Assembly (NCBI GenBank): GCA_041397765.1
Contig: JAWKWA010000015.1
Span: 27,481-91,480, forward strand
DNA from: JAWKWA01 sp041397765
GTDB lineage: Bacteria > Pseudomonadota > Alphaproteobacteria > Rhizobiales > Hyphomicrobiaceae
Length of the DNA stretch: 64,000 nt
Reading direction: 5' to 3'
In this document: positions 44,960 through 57,074 of the stretch, piece by piece
Layout: the number at the start of each line of letters is the position of its first letter
How positions within the stretch are numbered: the first letter of the stretch is position 1
Translations under genes and position numbers: made by a program
The notes under the pieces: model-generated
Databases searched by the model: none
Told to the model about the DNA's origin: nothing
What the model saw: the letters and a program-made list of their open reading frames with translations, nothing else

Positions 44960-44996
44960 GAAACCGGAAGCCTCCCTCTTGCCTTGTCGTTCTCGC

Positions 44997-45024
44997 GCCG
45001 TGCACCGCCGGAGCCGTGCACGGC
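44997..45024. repeat. Inverted repeat in the phbA-phbB gap, first hairpin
   Basis: GCCGTGCAC and GTGCACGGC form a perfect 9-bp stem with a 10-base loop. It lies nearer to phbB. No T-run follows on the minus strand. Confidence 0.6.
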
Positions 45025-45037
45025 AACACTCAAATCG

Positions 45038-45100
45038 GCCGGCAGTCGATCCCCTCGCCCGCCCGTCAGCGCGTGTCCGGCGAGGGGATCGCCTGCCGGC
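45038..45100. repeat. Inverted repeat in the phbA-phbB gap, second hairpin
   Basis: CGATCCCCTCGCC pairs with GGCGAGGGGATCG, and after a 2-base internal loop GCCGGCA pairs with TGCCGGC, giving a 20-bp stem. It starts 13 bases after the phbA stop. Such a structure could end part of the transcripts or protect the 3' end of phbA mRNA. Confidence 0.65.
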
Positions 45101-45112
45101 GTCACGCGCAGG

Positions 45113-46300
<1,188 letters not shown>

Positions 46301-46833
46301 CAGCAGTCTCCTTCGGGGATCGGAAAGGTTCGTGGCCTCGGGCGGCCGGGCAAGCTGTCGGCCGTGCCGCGATCAGCGGGGCCTTCGGCGGTTTGCAGGA
46401 ACGGTCGGGCAGGGGCGAGCCTTCGGCGCCGTGGGCGATCCATTCGGCCGGAGGCCGAAGCTGCCGGCTTCAGGCGACAGCTACCTCTCGCCGGCCGCTT
46501 TCGTCACGTCACGTCCTCTGCGTCTGGAATCGACTGGCCACGACAATGACGAGGACAATAGAGGGCTCGCCCGAGGCAGGCAATTCCGACCTCCGATCTA
46601 GAGAGAGTGCGGCGCCATCGGGTGCATCGGGAACTTCAATCGGCCTTTGGCGCCGACATCGGCCCGACCATCGCAGTCGCCTCAACGATCATTCAAGGCC
46701 CGATCGGCCGGCTCGGGATTGCTGAGGCGCGATCGGGCCGGCGGGCTGACCGGCAACCGGCTGCCCGCCGCCACCGGTCCGATGGTTCCGGCATGGCTGT
46801 TTGCGGCGGGAAGATTTGTGCTATGTTGTGCGA
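46301..46833. other. Divergent promoter region between phbA and phaR
   Basis: No gene is seen in these 533 bases. A possible -10 box for phaR, TATGTT, lies at 46822-46827, next to a TGC-N4-GCA element. The phbA promoter cannot be placed with confidence. Confidence 0.5.
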
Positions 46834-46841
46834 ATGCAACA
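46829..46841. promoter_or_regulatory. Possible PhaR operator
   Basis: TGC-GAAT-GCA followed by ACA matches the published type of PhaR site (TGC-N3/4-GCA). It is immediately downstream of the -10 box of phaR, so bound PhaR would block its own transcription. Match is to a short motif, so the claim is tentative. Confidence 0.4.
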
Positions 46842-46884
46842 GACACGTCCGGCCCCCGAGGCCGGTAAACACGAGAGCGGGCGC

Positions 46885-47610
46885 GTGAGCGAGACCAGGA
46901 AACCGGTAACGATCAAGAAGTACGCCAACCGGCGCCTCTACAACACCGAGACCAGCACCTATGTGACGCTCGAGGACCTCGCCCAGATGGTCCGCGAAGA
47001 GCGCGACTTCGTGGTGTTCGACGCCAAGTCGGGCGAGGATCTGACGCACAGCGTCCTCACCCAGATCATTCTCGAGCAGGAAAGCCGTGGGCAGAACCTG
47101 CTGCCGGTCAATTTCCTGAGGCAGCTCATCCGCTTCTATGGCGACAGCGTCGGCAAGCTGGTGCCGACCTATCTGGAGCTGTCGATCGAGACACTGACCC
47201 GCGAGCAGGAGAAGTTCCGCAAGCACATGACCGAGGCCTGGGGCAATACACCTTTCGGCGCCACGGCCTTCAGCGCGACGCCGTTCGGCACCGCAGCCTT
47301 CGACGCCATGCAGGAGCAGGCGCGCCAGAACATGGCCATCTTCGAGAAGGCCTTCAAGATGTTCTCGCCCTTCATGCCGCCCCATATGCGCGCGGCGGCG
47401 GCGGAGGCCGAGAACGGCATGATGAAGGCTGCCGCGGCCGGCGAGGCCGCGATGGGCGCGGCTCAATCGGCAGATGGCGGCACGCGGATGGCCTCGGCCG
47501 ATGCCGCCGCCGGCAAGGCCGGGGAAGCGGTCCAGTCCAGCGAGCTCGCCGTCCTCAAGGAGCAGCTCGCGGCCATGCAGCGCCAGCTCGACCGCCTGAG
47601 CAAGGACTGA
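46885..47610 (+). CDS. phaR: Polyhydroxyalkanoate synthesis repressor PhaR
   Basis: The DNA-binding domain PVTIKKYANRRLYNTETSTYVTLEDLA and the PHB-accumulation regulatory domain (LTHSVLTQIILEQESRG, LPVNFLRQLIRFYGD) are complete, followed by a helical tail (NMAIFEKAFKMFSPFMPPHM) and a C-terminal coil LAVLKEQLAAMQRQLDRLSK. PhaR binds PHB granules and, when granules are few, represses phasin genes and itself. I chose GTG 46885 because it starts about ten residues before the domain; ATG 46834 would lie at the expected transcription start. The Ala-rich linker near residue 150-200 is variable in the family. Confidence 0.9.
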   Translation: MSETRKPVTIKKYANRRLYNTETSTYVTLEDLAQMVREERDFVVFDAKSGEDLTHSVLTQIILEQESRGQNLLPVNFLRQLIRFYGDSVGKLVPTYLELSIETLTREQEKFRKHMTEAWGNTPFGATAFSATPFGTAAFDAMQEQARQNMAIFEKAFKMFSPFMPPHMRAAAAEAENGMMKAAAAGEAAMGAAQSADGGTRMASADAAAGKAGEAVQSSELAVLKEQLAAMQRQLDRLSKD

Positions 47611-47957
47611 GGCCGGACGGGCGGTGCCCGGGGCGCCGCGCCCGGCCGATCGCGCGCCGTCCTCCCCTTCGCTCCTCCAGTCGGGCGGGAGGTGTCGTCT
47701 CGCCCGCCACCGGCCGCACCGCCTCGAAGGACCCGGCCGGCCCCTCGGGCATCGGCGAAGATGGTCTCGTCGCGAGGCCCGGTTCCCTCCCGGTCGCTCC
47801 CCTCCCGGTCGCTGCGTCGGCGCGGACGGGGCTTCCCGCTCCCTCTCCGGGCGTCTACTGTCTTCTCCGGGAGCCGGCGCGCTCCCCGGTCGGCGGCCTC
47901 AGGGCGCGATGCCGCGCCGAACGCAGCCCCGCCACGCCTCCAACCGAGCAGCAGATC
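47611..47957. other. Intergenic region, no gene seen
   Basis: This 347-base stretch holds no recognisable coding sequence. It contains two near-tandem copies of CTCCCGGTCGCT at about 47788 and 47804. The promoter of the downstream amine-related gene series should be here. Confidence 0.45.
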
Positions 47958-49343
47958 ATGACGACCCATGCCCGCGGTGTCTCCCCCGACCGAGTGAGCA
48001 AGCTCGCGGAGGCCGAGCATCGCTTGTTCGCCGCGCGCAATCCGCGATCGAAGGCACTCGCCGAGCGGACCAAGGCGCATTGGCTGAACGGCGTGCCGAT
48101 GCTCTGGATGACGGATTGGGGCACGCCCTTCCCGCTCTTCGTCGCCGCGGCGAGCGGCAACCGCTTCACCGATGCCGACGGCCACGACCATGTCGACTTC
48201 TGCCTCGGCGACACCGGCGCCATGTTCGGCCATTCCCCGCCGCAGGTGGCCGAGGCGATGAAGGCCCAGGCCGAACGCGGCCTCACCACCATGCTGCCGT
48301 CCGAGGATGCGGCGATCGTCGGCGAGCTGCTCGCCCGCCGGTTCGGCCTGCCCTATTGGCAGGTGACGACCTCGGCATCCGACGCCAACCGCTCGATCAT
48401 CCGCTGGGCGCGGGGTATCACCGGGCGTCCCAAGGTGCTCGTTGTCAACGGCTGCTATCACGGCGCCGTGGACGACGCCTTCGTGTCGCTCGCCAATGGC
48501 CGGGCCCGCAATCGGCCGGGCCTCGTCGGCGAGGTCCGCGACCTGACGGCGACCTCGAAGGTGGTCGAGTTCAACGACGTGCCGGCGCTTCAGGCGGCGC
48601 TCGAGGGGGGCGACATCGCCCTGGTGCTCATCGAGCCGGTGATGACCAATTGCGGCATGGTGCTGCCTGATCCGGGCTATCACGACGCCGTGCGCGCCCT
48701 CACCCGCAAGCACGGCACCCTGCTCGCCATCGACGAGACGCACACCATCTCCTCGGGCCCCGCCGGCTATACCGGCACGCATCGGCTGGAGCCCGACTTC
48801 TTCGTTCTCGGCAAACCGATCTCGGGTGGCATCCCCTCGGCCGTCTACGGCTTCACCGAGGAAGTGTCGGAGCGCATCGCCGCCCACAATCGGACCCGGG
48901 AGCCGGGCTATGGCGGCATCGGCACCACATTGTCCGGCAATGCGCTCCAGCTCGCCGCCATGCGTGTCGTGCTCGAGGAGATCCTGACCGACGAGGTCTA
49001 CGAGCGCGCCATGCCCCATGCCGAGGCGCTGCAGCACGGCCTCGAAGCGCTGATCGCCCATCATGGTCTGCCCTGGCATGTGGCGCGGGTCGGGCTCAGG
49101 GTCGAGTTCGTCTGCGCAGCGGAGCGTCCGCGCAACGGCACCGAGGCCGGTCTCGTCGCCCACAACGCCATCGAGCGGGCGCTGCATGTCTATTGTCTCA
49201 ACCGCGGCGTCGCCATCACCCCCTTCCACAACATGATGCTGGTCTGCCCTGCGACCGGCGCCCCGGACGTGGCGGCGCTCGTTGCGGCGCTCGACGGCGG
49301 CATGGCCGAGCTGACGGGTGTATCGCCGATGACGGCGCGTTGA
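47958..49343 (+). CDS. Class III aminotransferase, glutamate-1-semialdehyde-like branch
   Basis: The 461-residue protein has a fold type I PLP core: FCLGDTGAMFGHSPP, the phosphate-binding TTSASDANRSIIRWAR, LIEPVMTNCGMVLP, IDETHTISSGPAGYT and the PLP lysine in FVLGKPISGG (K286). The order and the DETH motif match the branch related to glutamate-1-semialdehyde aminomutase, but it lacks HemL's diagnostic signature. The substrate is probably an omega-amino compound. It begins a same-strand series spaced by 90-200 bases (glutamine-synthetase-like, GNAT, SoxB-like, transporter) that suggests use of an amine or methylated amino acid. Confidence 0.8.
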   Translation: MTTHARGVSPDRVSKLAEAEHRLFAARNPRSKALAERTKAHWLNGVPMLWMTDWGTPFPLFVAAASGNRFTDADGHDHVDFCLGDTGAMFGHSPPQVAEAMKAQAERGLTTMLPSEDAAIVGELLARRFGLPYWQVTTSASDANRSIIRWARGITGRPKVLVVNGCYHGAVDDAFVSLANGRARNRPGLVGEVRDLTATSKVVEFNDVPALQAALEGGDIALVLIEPVMTNCGMVLPDPGYHDAVRALTRKHGTLLAIDETHTISSGPAGYTGTHRLEPDFFVLGKPISGGIPSAVYGFTEEVSERIAAHNRTREPGYGGIGTTLSGNALQLAAMRVVLEEILTDEVYERAMPHAEALQHGLEALIAHHGLPWHVARVGLRVEFVCAAERPRNGTEAGLVAHNAIERALHVYCLNRGVAITPFHNMMLVCPATGAPDVAALVAALDGGMAELTGVSPMTAR

Positions 49344-49436
49344 GGGGGATGCCGGCCGGCTCCTCGCAACCCGCTTGTTGCCGTCGCTGCGGCAAGGATT
49401 TCCTCAACCGAACCGGAGAGGTCGAACGATCTGATC

Positions 49437-50819
49437 ATGAGTTCCTATGACAGGGCCGCCCGTGCTGCGGAGGCCAAGCGCTTTCTCGAGGCAAATCGCG
49501 ACATCCGTCTGATCTCGGTGATCGTCACCGACAATTGCGGGGTCCAGCGCGGCAAGCTGCTGACCCGCGACGAGTTGGTCGGCGTCTTCGAGAAGGGGCG
49601 CTTCCTGCCCGGCTCGTTCCGTGTCCTCGACGTCACCGGCCGCGACGTCGAGGAGACGCGCATGGTCTGGGAGGATGGCGATGCCGACCGCATCGCGCTT
49701 CCCGTCGAGGGCACGCTGATGCGCACGCCCTGGACCGAGACGCCACAGGGACAGTATCTCGGCTGGCTGCACGAGCTCGACGGGACGCCCTGCATCGTCG
49801 AGCCGAGGGCGACGCTGAAGCGCGTCGTCGACCGCCTCGCCGAGCTCGACCTGACGCCGGTCGCGGCGATCGAGCTCGAGTTCTACCTGCTCGATCGCGA
49901 GAGCGCGCTCGACGGCCGTCCCTCGCCGCCGAAAGGGCTGACCAACGGCGCCCGTCCGCAGCACTATCAGGCCTACCTGCTGCAGGACATCGAGGATTTC
50001 TCGCCCTTCTTCCGCGATCTCTACGAAATGGCCGAGCAGCAGGGCCTGCCCGTCCAGACCGCGATCTCGGAATATGCGCCCGGCCAGATGGAGCTCGCAC
50101 TCCATCACCGCGCCGACGCGCTCAAAGCCTGCGACGAGGCGATCATGTACAAGACGCTCGTCAAGGCGGTCGCCGAGAAGCACGGCCTCATCGCCACCTT
50201 CATGGCCAAGCCCTACAGCAATTTCACCGGCTCGGGCATGCATGTGCATGCGAGCCTCGCGGGCAAGGACGGGCGCAACGCCTTCGCGGCCGAGAAGCCC
50301 GAGGACAACGCGCTGCTCCTCAACGCGATCGGCGGCCTGAAGGCGACCATGGGCGACGGCATGGCGATCTTCGCACCGAACGCCAACTCCTATCGCCGCT
50401 TCCGCAAGAACAGCTATGCGCCGATTGCGCCGACCTGGGGCTTCAACAACCGAACCGTGTCGCTGCGCATCCCCGCGACGGTCGGCCAGGGCATGCATAT
50501 CGAGCATCGTTCGGCCGGCGCCGACGCCAATCCCTATCTCGTGCTCGCCGCCGTGCTGGCCGGCATGCATCATGGCATCGTCGAGGGGATCGACCCGGGC
50601 CCGGCTGCCGTCGGCAACGCCTACGAGTTGAAGGACGTGCCGAAGATGCCGACCAACTGGTATCGGGCGCTCGAGGTGATGCGCGGCTCGCAGTTCCTGC
50701 GCGACTATTTCTCGGACGAGTTCGTCGACACCTTCGCGACCGTCAAGGAGGCCGAGGCCGACCGCTTCTATGCCGAGCCCTCGAGGCTCGATTTCGACTA
50801 TTATCTGCGGACCATCTGA
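49437..50819 (+). CDS. Glutamine synthetase family protein (gamma-glutamyl-amine ligase type)
   Basis: The 460-residue protein follows the glutamine synthetase catalytic fold: the N-terminal beta-grasp (SVIVTDNCGVQRGKLL), IELEFYLLD with metal-binding glutamates, GQMELALHH, the SGMHVHASL ATP site and RIPATVGQGMHIEHR. The N-terminal part lacks features of GlnA and resembles the PuuA/GMAS branch that links glutamate to amines such as putrescine or methylamine, using ATP. The neighbouring SoxB-like oxidase and aminotransferase fit amine catabolism. Which amine is used is open. Confidence 0.8.
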   Translation: MSSYDRAARAAEAKRFLEANRDIRLISVIVTDNCGVQRGKLLTRDELVGVFEKGRFLPGSFRVLDVTGRDVEETRMVWEDGDADRIALPVEGTLMRTPWTETPQGQYLGWLHELDGTPCIVEPRATLKRVVDRLAELDLTPVAAIELEFYLLDRESALDGRPSPPKGLTNGARPQHYQAYLLQDIEDFSPFFRDLYEMAEQQGLPVQTAISEYAPGQMELALHHRADALKACDEAIMYKTLVKAVAEKHGLIATFMAKPYSNFTGSGMHVHASLAGKDGRNAFAAEKPEDNALLLNAIGGLKATMGDGMAIFAPNANSYRRFRKNSYAPIAPTWGFNNRTVSLRIPATVGQGMHIEHRSAGADANPYLVLAAVLAGMHHGIVEGIDPGPAAVGNAYELKDVPKMPTNWYRALEVMRGSQFLRDYFSDEFVDTFATVKEAEADRFYAEPSRLDFDYYLRTI

Positions 50820-50909
50820 TCGACGATGACGGCCGGTCGCGGGCGGTGGTCTCCCATGGGAGAGCGCCGTCGGCCGGGCACGGCCGGGTCATTCGAGGGA
50901 GTGCTTGGC

Positions 50910-51671
50910 ATGGCGGGCGAGACAGGCAGCTACAGGAACGGGCTCGGTCAGCCGATCGGCTTTCCCGTGCCTGGCTGGACGGAGCGGCCGCGGCCGCCAC
51001 GCACGGCCATGGAGGGGCGCCTCGTGCGCGTCGAGCCGATCGACCCTGCCCGCCACGCTGCCGATCTCTTCGCGGCGAATGCGGCCGACGGCGAGGCGCG
51101 GAACTGGACCTATCTCGGCTATGGGCCCTTTGCCACTCTCGCCGACTACGAGGCCTGGATACGTGCCACCTGCCTCGGCGACGATCCGCTCTTTCATGCG
51201 GTGATCGACAAGGCGTCCGGCCGGGCGGTCGGCGTCGCGAGCTATCTGCGCATCGAGCCGAAAGTCGGCGTCATCGAGGTCGGCCACATCAATTTCGCCC
51301 CGCCGCTGCAGCGCACGCCGGCCTCGACCGAGGCCATGTATCTGATGATGGCGCGGGTCTTCGACGAGCTCGGCTACCGGCGTTACGAATGGAAATGCGA
51401 TGCCTTGAACGGTCCCTCGCGCCGCACGGCCGAGCGCCTCGGCTTCACCTTCGAGGGCGTGTTCCGGCAGGCGACGATGTACAAGGGCCGCAATCGCGAC
51501 ACCGCCTGGCTCGCCATCATCGACCGCGAATGGCCGGCGGTGCAGGCGGCCTTCCGGCGCTGGCTCGATCCGGCCAATTTCGACGGCGAGGGCCGCCAGC
51601 GGCTGAGCCTTGGCCAGTTGACGCGCGAGGCGCTCGGCGAGGCGCATCCACCCGCGACCTCGCCGCTCTGA
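50910..51671 (+). CDS. GNAT-family N-acetyltransferase (RimJ/RimL type)
   Basis: The protein (253 residues from ATG 50910, after GAGGGA) has the long N-terminal pattern typical of this group (GQPIGFPVPGW), then the acetyl-CoA core: VGVASYLRIEPKVGVIEVGHI and the C-terminal RRTAERLGFTFEGVFRQ with YKGRNRDTAWLAI. Relatives acetylate amines or antibiotics such as aminoglycoside-type compounds, or protein N-termini. Position inside the amine-type series supports a small-molecule amine substrate, by inference only. Confidence 0.8.
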   Translation: MAGETGSYRNGLGQPIGFPVPGWTERPRPPRTAMEGRLVRVEPIDPARHAADLFAANAADGEARNWTYLGYGPFATLADYEAWIRATCLGDDPLFHAVIDKASGRAVGVASYLRIEPKVGVIEVGHINFAPPLQRTPASTEAMYLMMARVFDELGYRRYEWKCDALNGPSRRTAERLGFTFEGVFRQATMYKGRNRDTAWLAIIDREWPAVQAAFRRWLDPANFDGEGRQRLSLGQLTREALGEAHPPATSPL

Positions 51672-51869
51672 TCGCCGGCCGCCTTGCCGCACGCCGTCCC
51701 CCGGCGCGACGCTCGCGACCTCCGGCGAGGCCCTCAGCGGCATGCCCTAGGTCAGGCTGTAGCCCCTCGCCGATCCGCCATTGACAAGGCCTTCTGTGCC
51801 ATGCGCAATCGGCGCGCCATGCCCCTGCCGCCTGTGGGGTGCCACGCCATCGCGCGCCGAAGAGTTGCC

Positions 51870-53126
51870 ATGTCCCGCTATTCCGCCTTCGCCCTCGCCC
51901 GCAATGCCCTCGCCGGCAACGAGCGCTGGCCGCGTGCCTGGCGCTCGCCCGAGCCGCGCAAGACCTACGATATCGTCATCGTCGGCGGCGGCGGCCATGG
52001 CCTGGCGACCGCCCACTACCTCGCCAAGAATCACGGCATCACCAATGTCGCGGTGCTGGAGAAGGGCTATCTGGGCTCGGGCAATGTCGGGCGCAACACC
52101 ACCATCGTCCGCTCCAACTACATGATCGACGGCAACACCCAGTTCTTCGAGATGTCGATGAAGCTGTGGGAGGGCCTGTCGCACGATCTCAACTTCAACG
52201 TGATGATGTCGCATCGCGGCCAGATCGTGCTGGCGCACGGGCCGGTGCAACTCGACGTGCTGGCCCGGCGCGGCAACATCATGCGCCTCAACGGCATCGA
52301 CGCCGAGCTGCTCGACCGCGGCGAGGTCATGAAGCTCGTGCCTTTCCTCGACTATTCGCAAGAGGCCCGGTTCCCGATCTACGGCGGTCTTCTGCAGCGC
52401 CGGGCGGGAACGGCGCGGCACGATGCGGTGGCCTGGGGCTATGCCCGCTCGGCCGACGGCCAGGGCGCCGACATCATCGAGGGCTGCGAGGTCAAGGGCT
52501 TCCTCATCGAGGGCAACCGGATCGAGGGCGTGCGCACCAGCCGCGGCGACATCAGGGCCGGCAAGGTGGCGATCGCCGTCGCCGGCCATACCTCCCATGT
52601 GGCGGCCATGGCGGGCTTGCGGCTGCCGGTCGAGAGCCATGTGCTGCAGGCCTTCGTGTCCGAGCCGGTGAAGCCGCTTGTCGATCACGTCATCTCCTTC
52701 GGCGCCGAGCTCTTCTACATCTCGCAATCCGACAAGGGCGGCCTCGTGTTCGGCGGCCATATCGACGGCTTCAACACCTATGCGCAGCGCGGCATGCTGC
52801 CGAAGATGCAGTCGGTGGCCGAATGCTGCGTCTCGCTGATGCCGTGCGCCTCGCGCCTGCGCTTGCTGCGCTCCTGGGGCGGCATCCAGGACATGACGCC
52901 CGACGGCTCGCCCTTCATCTGCCGCACGCCGGTGGACGGCCTCTATCTGAACGGCGGCTGGTGCTATCAGGGCTTCAAGGCGACGCCGGCCTCGGGCTTC
53001 ACCTTCGCCTACACCATCGCCAACGACCGCGAGCACGAGCTCAACCGCTGCTATTCGCTCGACCGCTTCCGTGAGGGGCGCGAGCTCGACGAGTTCGGCA
53101 TCGGCAACTGGACCTACAAGCAGTGA
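51870..53126 (+). CDS. soxB: Sarcosine oxidase subunit beta-like FAD enzyme
   Basis: From ATG 51870 the 418 residues match SoxB length and sequence: MSRYSAFALARNALAGNE, the FAD-binding YDIVIVGGGGHGLATAHYLA, GSGNVGRNTTIVRSNY, GGLLQRRAGTARHDAVAWG, SHVAAMAGLRLPVESHVLQ (covalent-flavin region) and GWCYQGFKATPASG. In heterotetrameric sarcosine oxidase SoxB works with SoxA, SoxD and SoxG to turn sarcosine into glycine and formaldehyde. None of those genes follows here; the next gene is a transporter. It may act with partners elsewhere or alone. Confidence 0.85.
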   Translation: MSRYSAFALARNALAGNERWPRAWRSPEPRKTYDIVIVGGGGHGLATAHYLAKNHGITNVAVLEKGYLGSGNVGRNTTIVRSNYMIDGNTQFFEMSMKLWEGLSHDLNFNVMMSHRGQIVLAHGPVQLDVLARRGNIMRLNGIDAELLDRGEVMKLVPFLDYSQEARFPIYGGLLQRRAGTARHDAVAWGYARSADGQGADIIEGCEVKGFLIEGNRIEGVRTSRGDIRAGKVAIAVAGHTSHVAAMAGLRLPVESHVLQAFVSEPVKPLVDHVISFGAELFYISQSDKGGLVFGGHIDGFNTYAQRGMLPKMQSVAECCVSLMPCASRLRLLRSWGGIQDMTPDGSPFICRTPVDGLYLNGGWCYQGFKATPASGFTFAYTIANDREHELNRCYSLDRFREGRELDEFGIGNWTYKQ

Positions 53127-53218
53127 GACGGGTCTGAGGGCGGTCGCGGGCGCACTTGCTCGCCGGCGCCTTCCTCCGGCACCGGCGCGGCCGGGCGACA
53201 TTGCGAGCGGGAAGCGGC

Positions 53219-54076
53219 GTGGCGGCGAGCATTGGAGAGCGCGAGGCGGAAGCGAAGGCAGGCGCGGAGGCCCGCGCCTATCGCCTCGGTCTCGCCTTCG
53301 TGCTCGCGGCAACCGTGCTTTGGAGCCTCGGCGGCTTCTTCACGCGGGTCGTTGCGGTCGATGCCTGGACCACGCTCTACTGGCGCGGCCTTTTCGGCTT
53401 CCTCGCGCTCTCGATCTGGGAGCTGTCCTCGCGGCGGCGGCGCGCGCTCGATGATCTGGAGCGCATGGGCACGGCCGGCTGGGCCTGGGCGCTGTTCGGC
53501 GTCATCGGCATGGTCAGCTACATCACCTCGGTGCGCCTGACGACGGTCGCGCACAACTCGATCATCTGGACGACCATCCCCTTCGTGACGGCGGCGATCG
53601 CCTTCGTCCTGTTCCGCGAGCGCGTCGGCGGCCGCACCATCGCGGCGAGCGCGGTGGCGCTGTCGGGCATCGTCATCATGATCGGGGGTTCGCCCGGCGA
53701 GGGCGACGTGCTCGGCGACATCCTCGCCTTCACCATGACGCTCGGCGGCGCGGCCGGCATCATCATCAGCCGCCGCAACCCGACCATGCCAGCCCAGGCG
53801 ACCGCCGCGGTCGCAGCCCTCCTCAGCGCCGTCGCCGCGCTGCCCTTCGCCGCCCCGGCCTCGGTCAGCGGCCACGACCTCGCCTATCTGTTCGTCTTCG
53901 GCGTCACCCAGGGCACGCTCGGCATGAGCCTCTATGCCATCGGTTCGCGCCACCTGCCGTCCTCGGCGACGGCGCTCGTCAGCACGCTGGAGGCGCCGCT
54001 CGGCCCCTTCTGGGTCTGGCTGCTGCTCGGCGAGACGGTGTCCTGGGCGACCATCGGCGGCGGGGAGTGGTGCTGA
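53219..54076 (+). CDS. EamA-family (DMT) transporter, frameshifted at its last helix
   Basis: The protein starts at GTG 53219 after GGGAAG and shows two five-helix EamA repeats: LGLAFVLAATVLWSLGGFFTR at the beginning and GVTQGTLGMSLYAIGSRHLP later, with TALVSTLEAPLGPFWVWLLLGE as the usual penultimate block. The frame as given stops just after SWATIGGGEWC. One more G in the G-run at 54059-54062 restores the expected final helix VVLIAVLVHILLESR, so the shift may be an assembly error; the true end is then between 54120 and 54303. Such permeases move small metabolites across the inner membrane. It closes the amine-type series. Confidence 0.8.
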   Translation: MAASIGEREAEAKAGAEARAYRLGLAFVLAATVLWSLGGFFTRVVAVDAWTTLYWRGLFGFLALSIWELSSRRRRALDDLERMGTAGWAWALFGVIGMVSYITSVRLTTVAHNSIIWTTIPFVTAAIAFVLFRERVGGRTIAASAVALSGIVIMIGGSPGEGDVLGDILAFTMTLGGAAGIIISRRNPTMPAQATAAVAALLSAVAALPFAAPASVSGHDLAYLFVFGVTQGTLGMSLYAIGSRHLPSSATALVSTLEAPLGPFWVWLLLGETVSWATIGGGEWC

Positions 54077-54196
54077 TCGCCGTTCTCGTCCATATCCTGC
54101 TGGAGAGCCGCGCCCGCCGCACGGACCGGCGCCGCAGCCGGGCGGCGCGGCCGATGCGCGCCCACGCCCTCGACGCCAGCACACGGACCACCAGCC

Positions 54197-55108
54197 TTGC
54201 CCCCGACGACCGCCTATCTCGCACCGGAGGGCTTCCTCGAGGAGCTGACAGCCGAGCTCGGTCCCCAGGTGGGCGCGATCCACGGCCGCCTCGTCGTCGC
54301 TGACGGGCCGCCGGTCGATCCGCCGCCCGCCTTCGTCGCCAACATCTGGCACGATGCCGAGGAGGTGGCGATCGCCTCGATCGGCGATGCCGCCCGCCAA
54401 CTGCGTGCCGTGCAGCGCAACTGGGCCCTCTATGGCGTCGAGCACCATCGCCGGGCGGCACTCATCGTCGAGAAGCTGCCGAAGGTCTCGGCCCGCCCGC
54501 TGGTCTTCGGCGATCCGGCGCCCACGGCCCCGCTCGGCTCCTTCACGCTCATCGCCCCCGACCGGATGCTCTTTGCGGCGCGATGCTCGAGCCCCTTTCC
54601 CAATGGCGAAGCGCGCTTCGTCGAGGATCGCGAGGGACCGCCGAGCCGGGCCTATCTGAAGCTCTGGGAGGCGCTGACGCTGATCGGCGAGCGTCCACAG
54701 CCGGGCGAGACCTGTCTCGATCTCGGTGCCGCGCCCGGCGGCTGGACCTGGGTGCTGGCAAGCCTCGGCGCCCGCGTCATCGCCGTCGACAAGGCGCCGC
54801 TCGACGCCGCCGTCGCCGCCATGCCTGGGGTGGCGACGCGCAGCGCGAGCGCCTTCTCGCTCGATCCCTCGCGCGAGGGACCGGTCGACTGGCTGTTCTC
54901 CGACGTGATCTGCTACCCTGGGAGGATGCTCGCCCTCATCGAGCGTTGGATCGCGGCGGGGGCCGCCCGGCGCATCGTGACCACGGTGAAGTTCCAGGGC
55001 CCGACCGATCTTGGCGCCATCGCGGCCTTCCACGCCATTCCCGGCGGACGGCTGATGCACCTCCACCACAACAAGCACGAGCTGACCTTCGTGTGGCGCG
55101 GCGCGTGA
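54197..55108 (+). CDS. RlmM/FtsJ-like 2'-O-ribose methyltransferase
   Basis: The 303-residue protein has a SAM site (CLDLGAAPGGWTWVLAS) and the four catalytic residues of RlmM/RlmE enzymes: Lys in SRAYLKLWEA, Asp in WLFSDVICYP, Lys in RIVTTVKFQG and Glu in NKHELTFVW. The N-terminal domain (about 1-110) is like the THUMP-like part of RlmM, which methylates C2498 of 23S rRNA. It should act on 23S rRNA in the cytoplasm. The start follows closely on the transporter's restored 3' end, perhaps overlapping it. Confidence 0.85.
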   Translation: MPPTTAYLAPEGFLEELTAELGPQVGAIHGRLVVADGPPVDPPPAFVANIWHDAEEVAIASIGDAARQLRAVQRNWALYGVEHHRRAALIVEKLPKVSARPLVFGDPAPTAPLGSFTLIAPDRMLFAARCSSPFPNGEARFVEDREGPPSRAYLKLWEALTLIGERPQPGETCLDLGAAPGGWTWVLASLGARVIAVDKAPLDAAVAAMPGVATRSASAFSLDPSREGPVDWLFSDVICYPGRMLALIERWIAAGAARRIVTTVKFQGPTDLGAIAAFHAIPGGRLMHLHHNKHELTFVWRGA

Positions 55109-55147
55109 CCGGCAGGCGCGACGGACGTGAAAAAAGGCGCCGGACGC

Positions 55148-57037
<1,890 letters not shown>

Positions 57038-57074
57038 GCGCGACGGGGCGGCAGCGCAGGGGCGCGGCGCTCTC

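Noticed and set aside
45038..45100. Insertion-sequence terminal repeats in the phbA-phbB gap
   Set aside because: The arms enclose only about 19 bases and form a simple hairpin with no transposase.
47958..49343. Assignment as HemL (glutamate-1-semialdehyde aminomutase)
   Set aside because: The substrate-specific residues and context of HemL are missing, and the DETH segment and neighbours fit a catabolic aminotransferase better.
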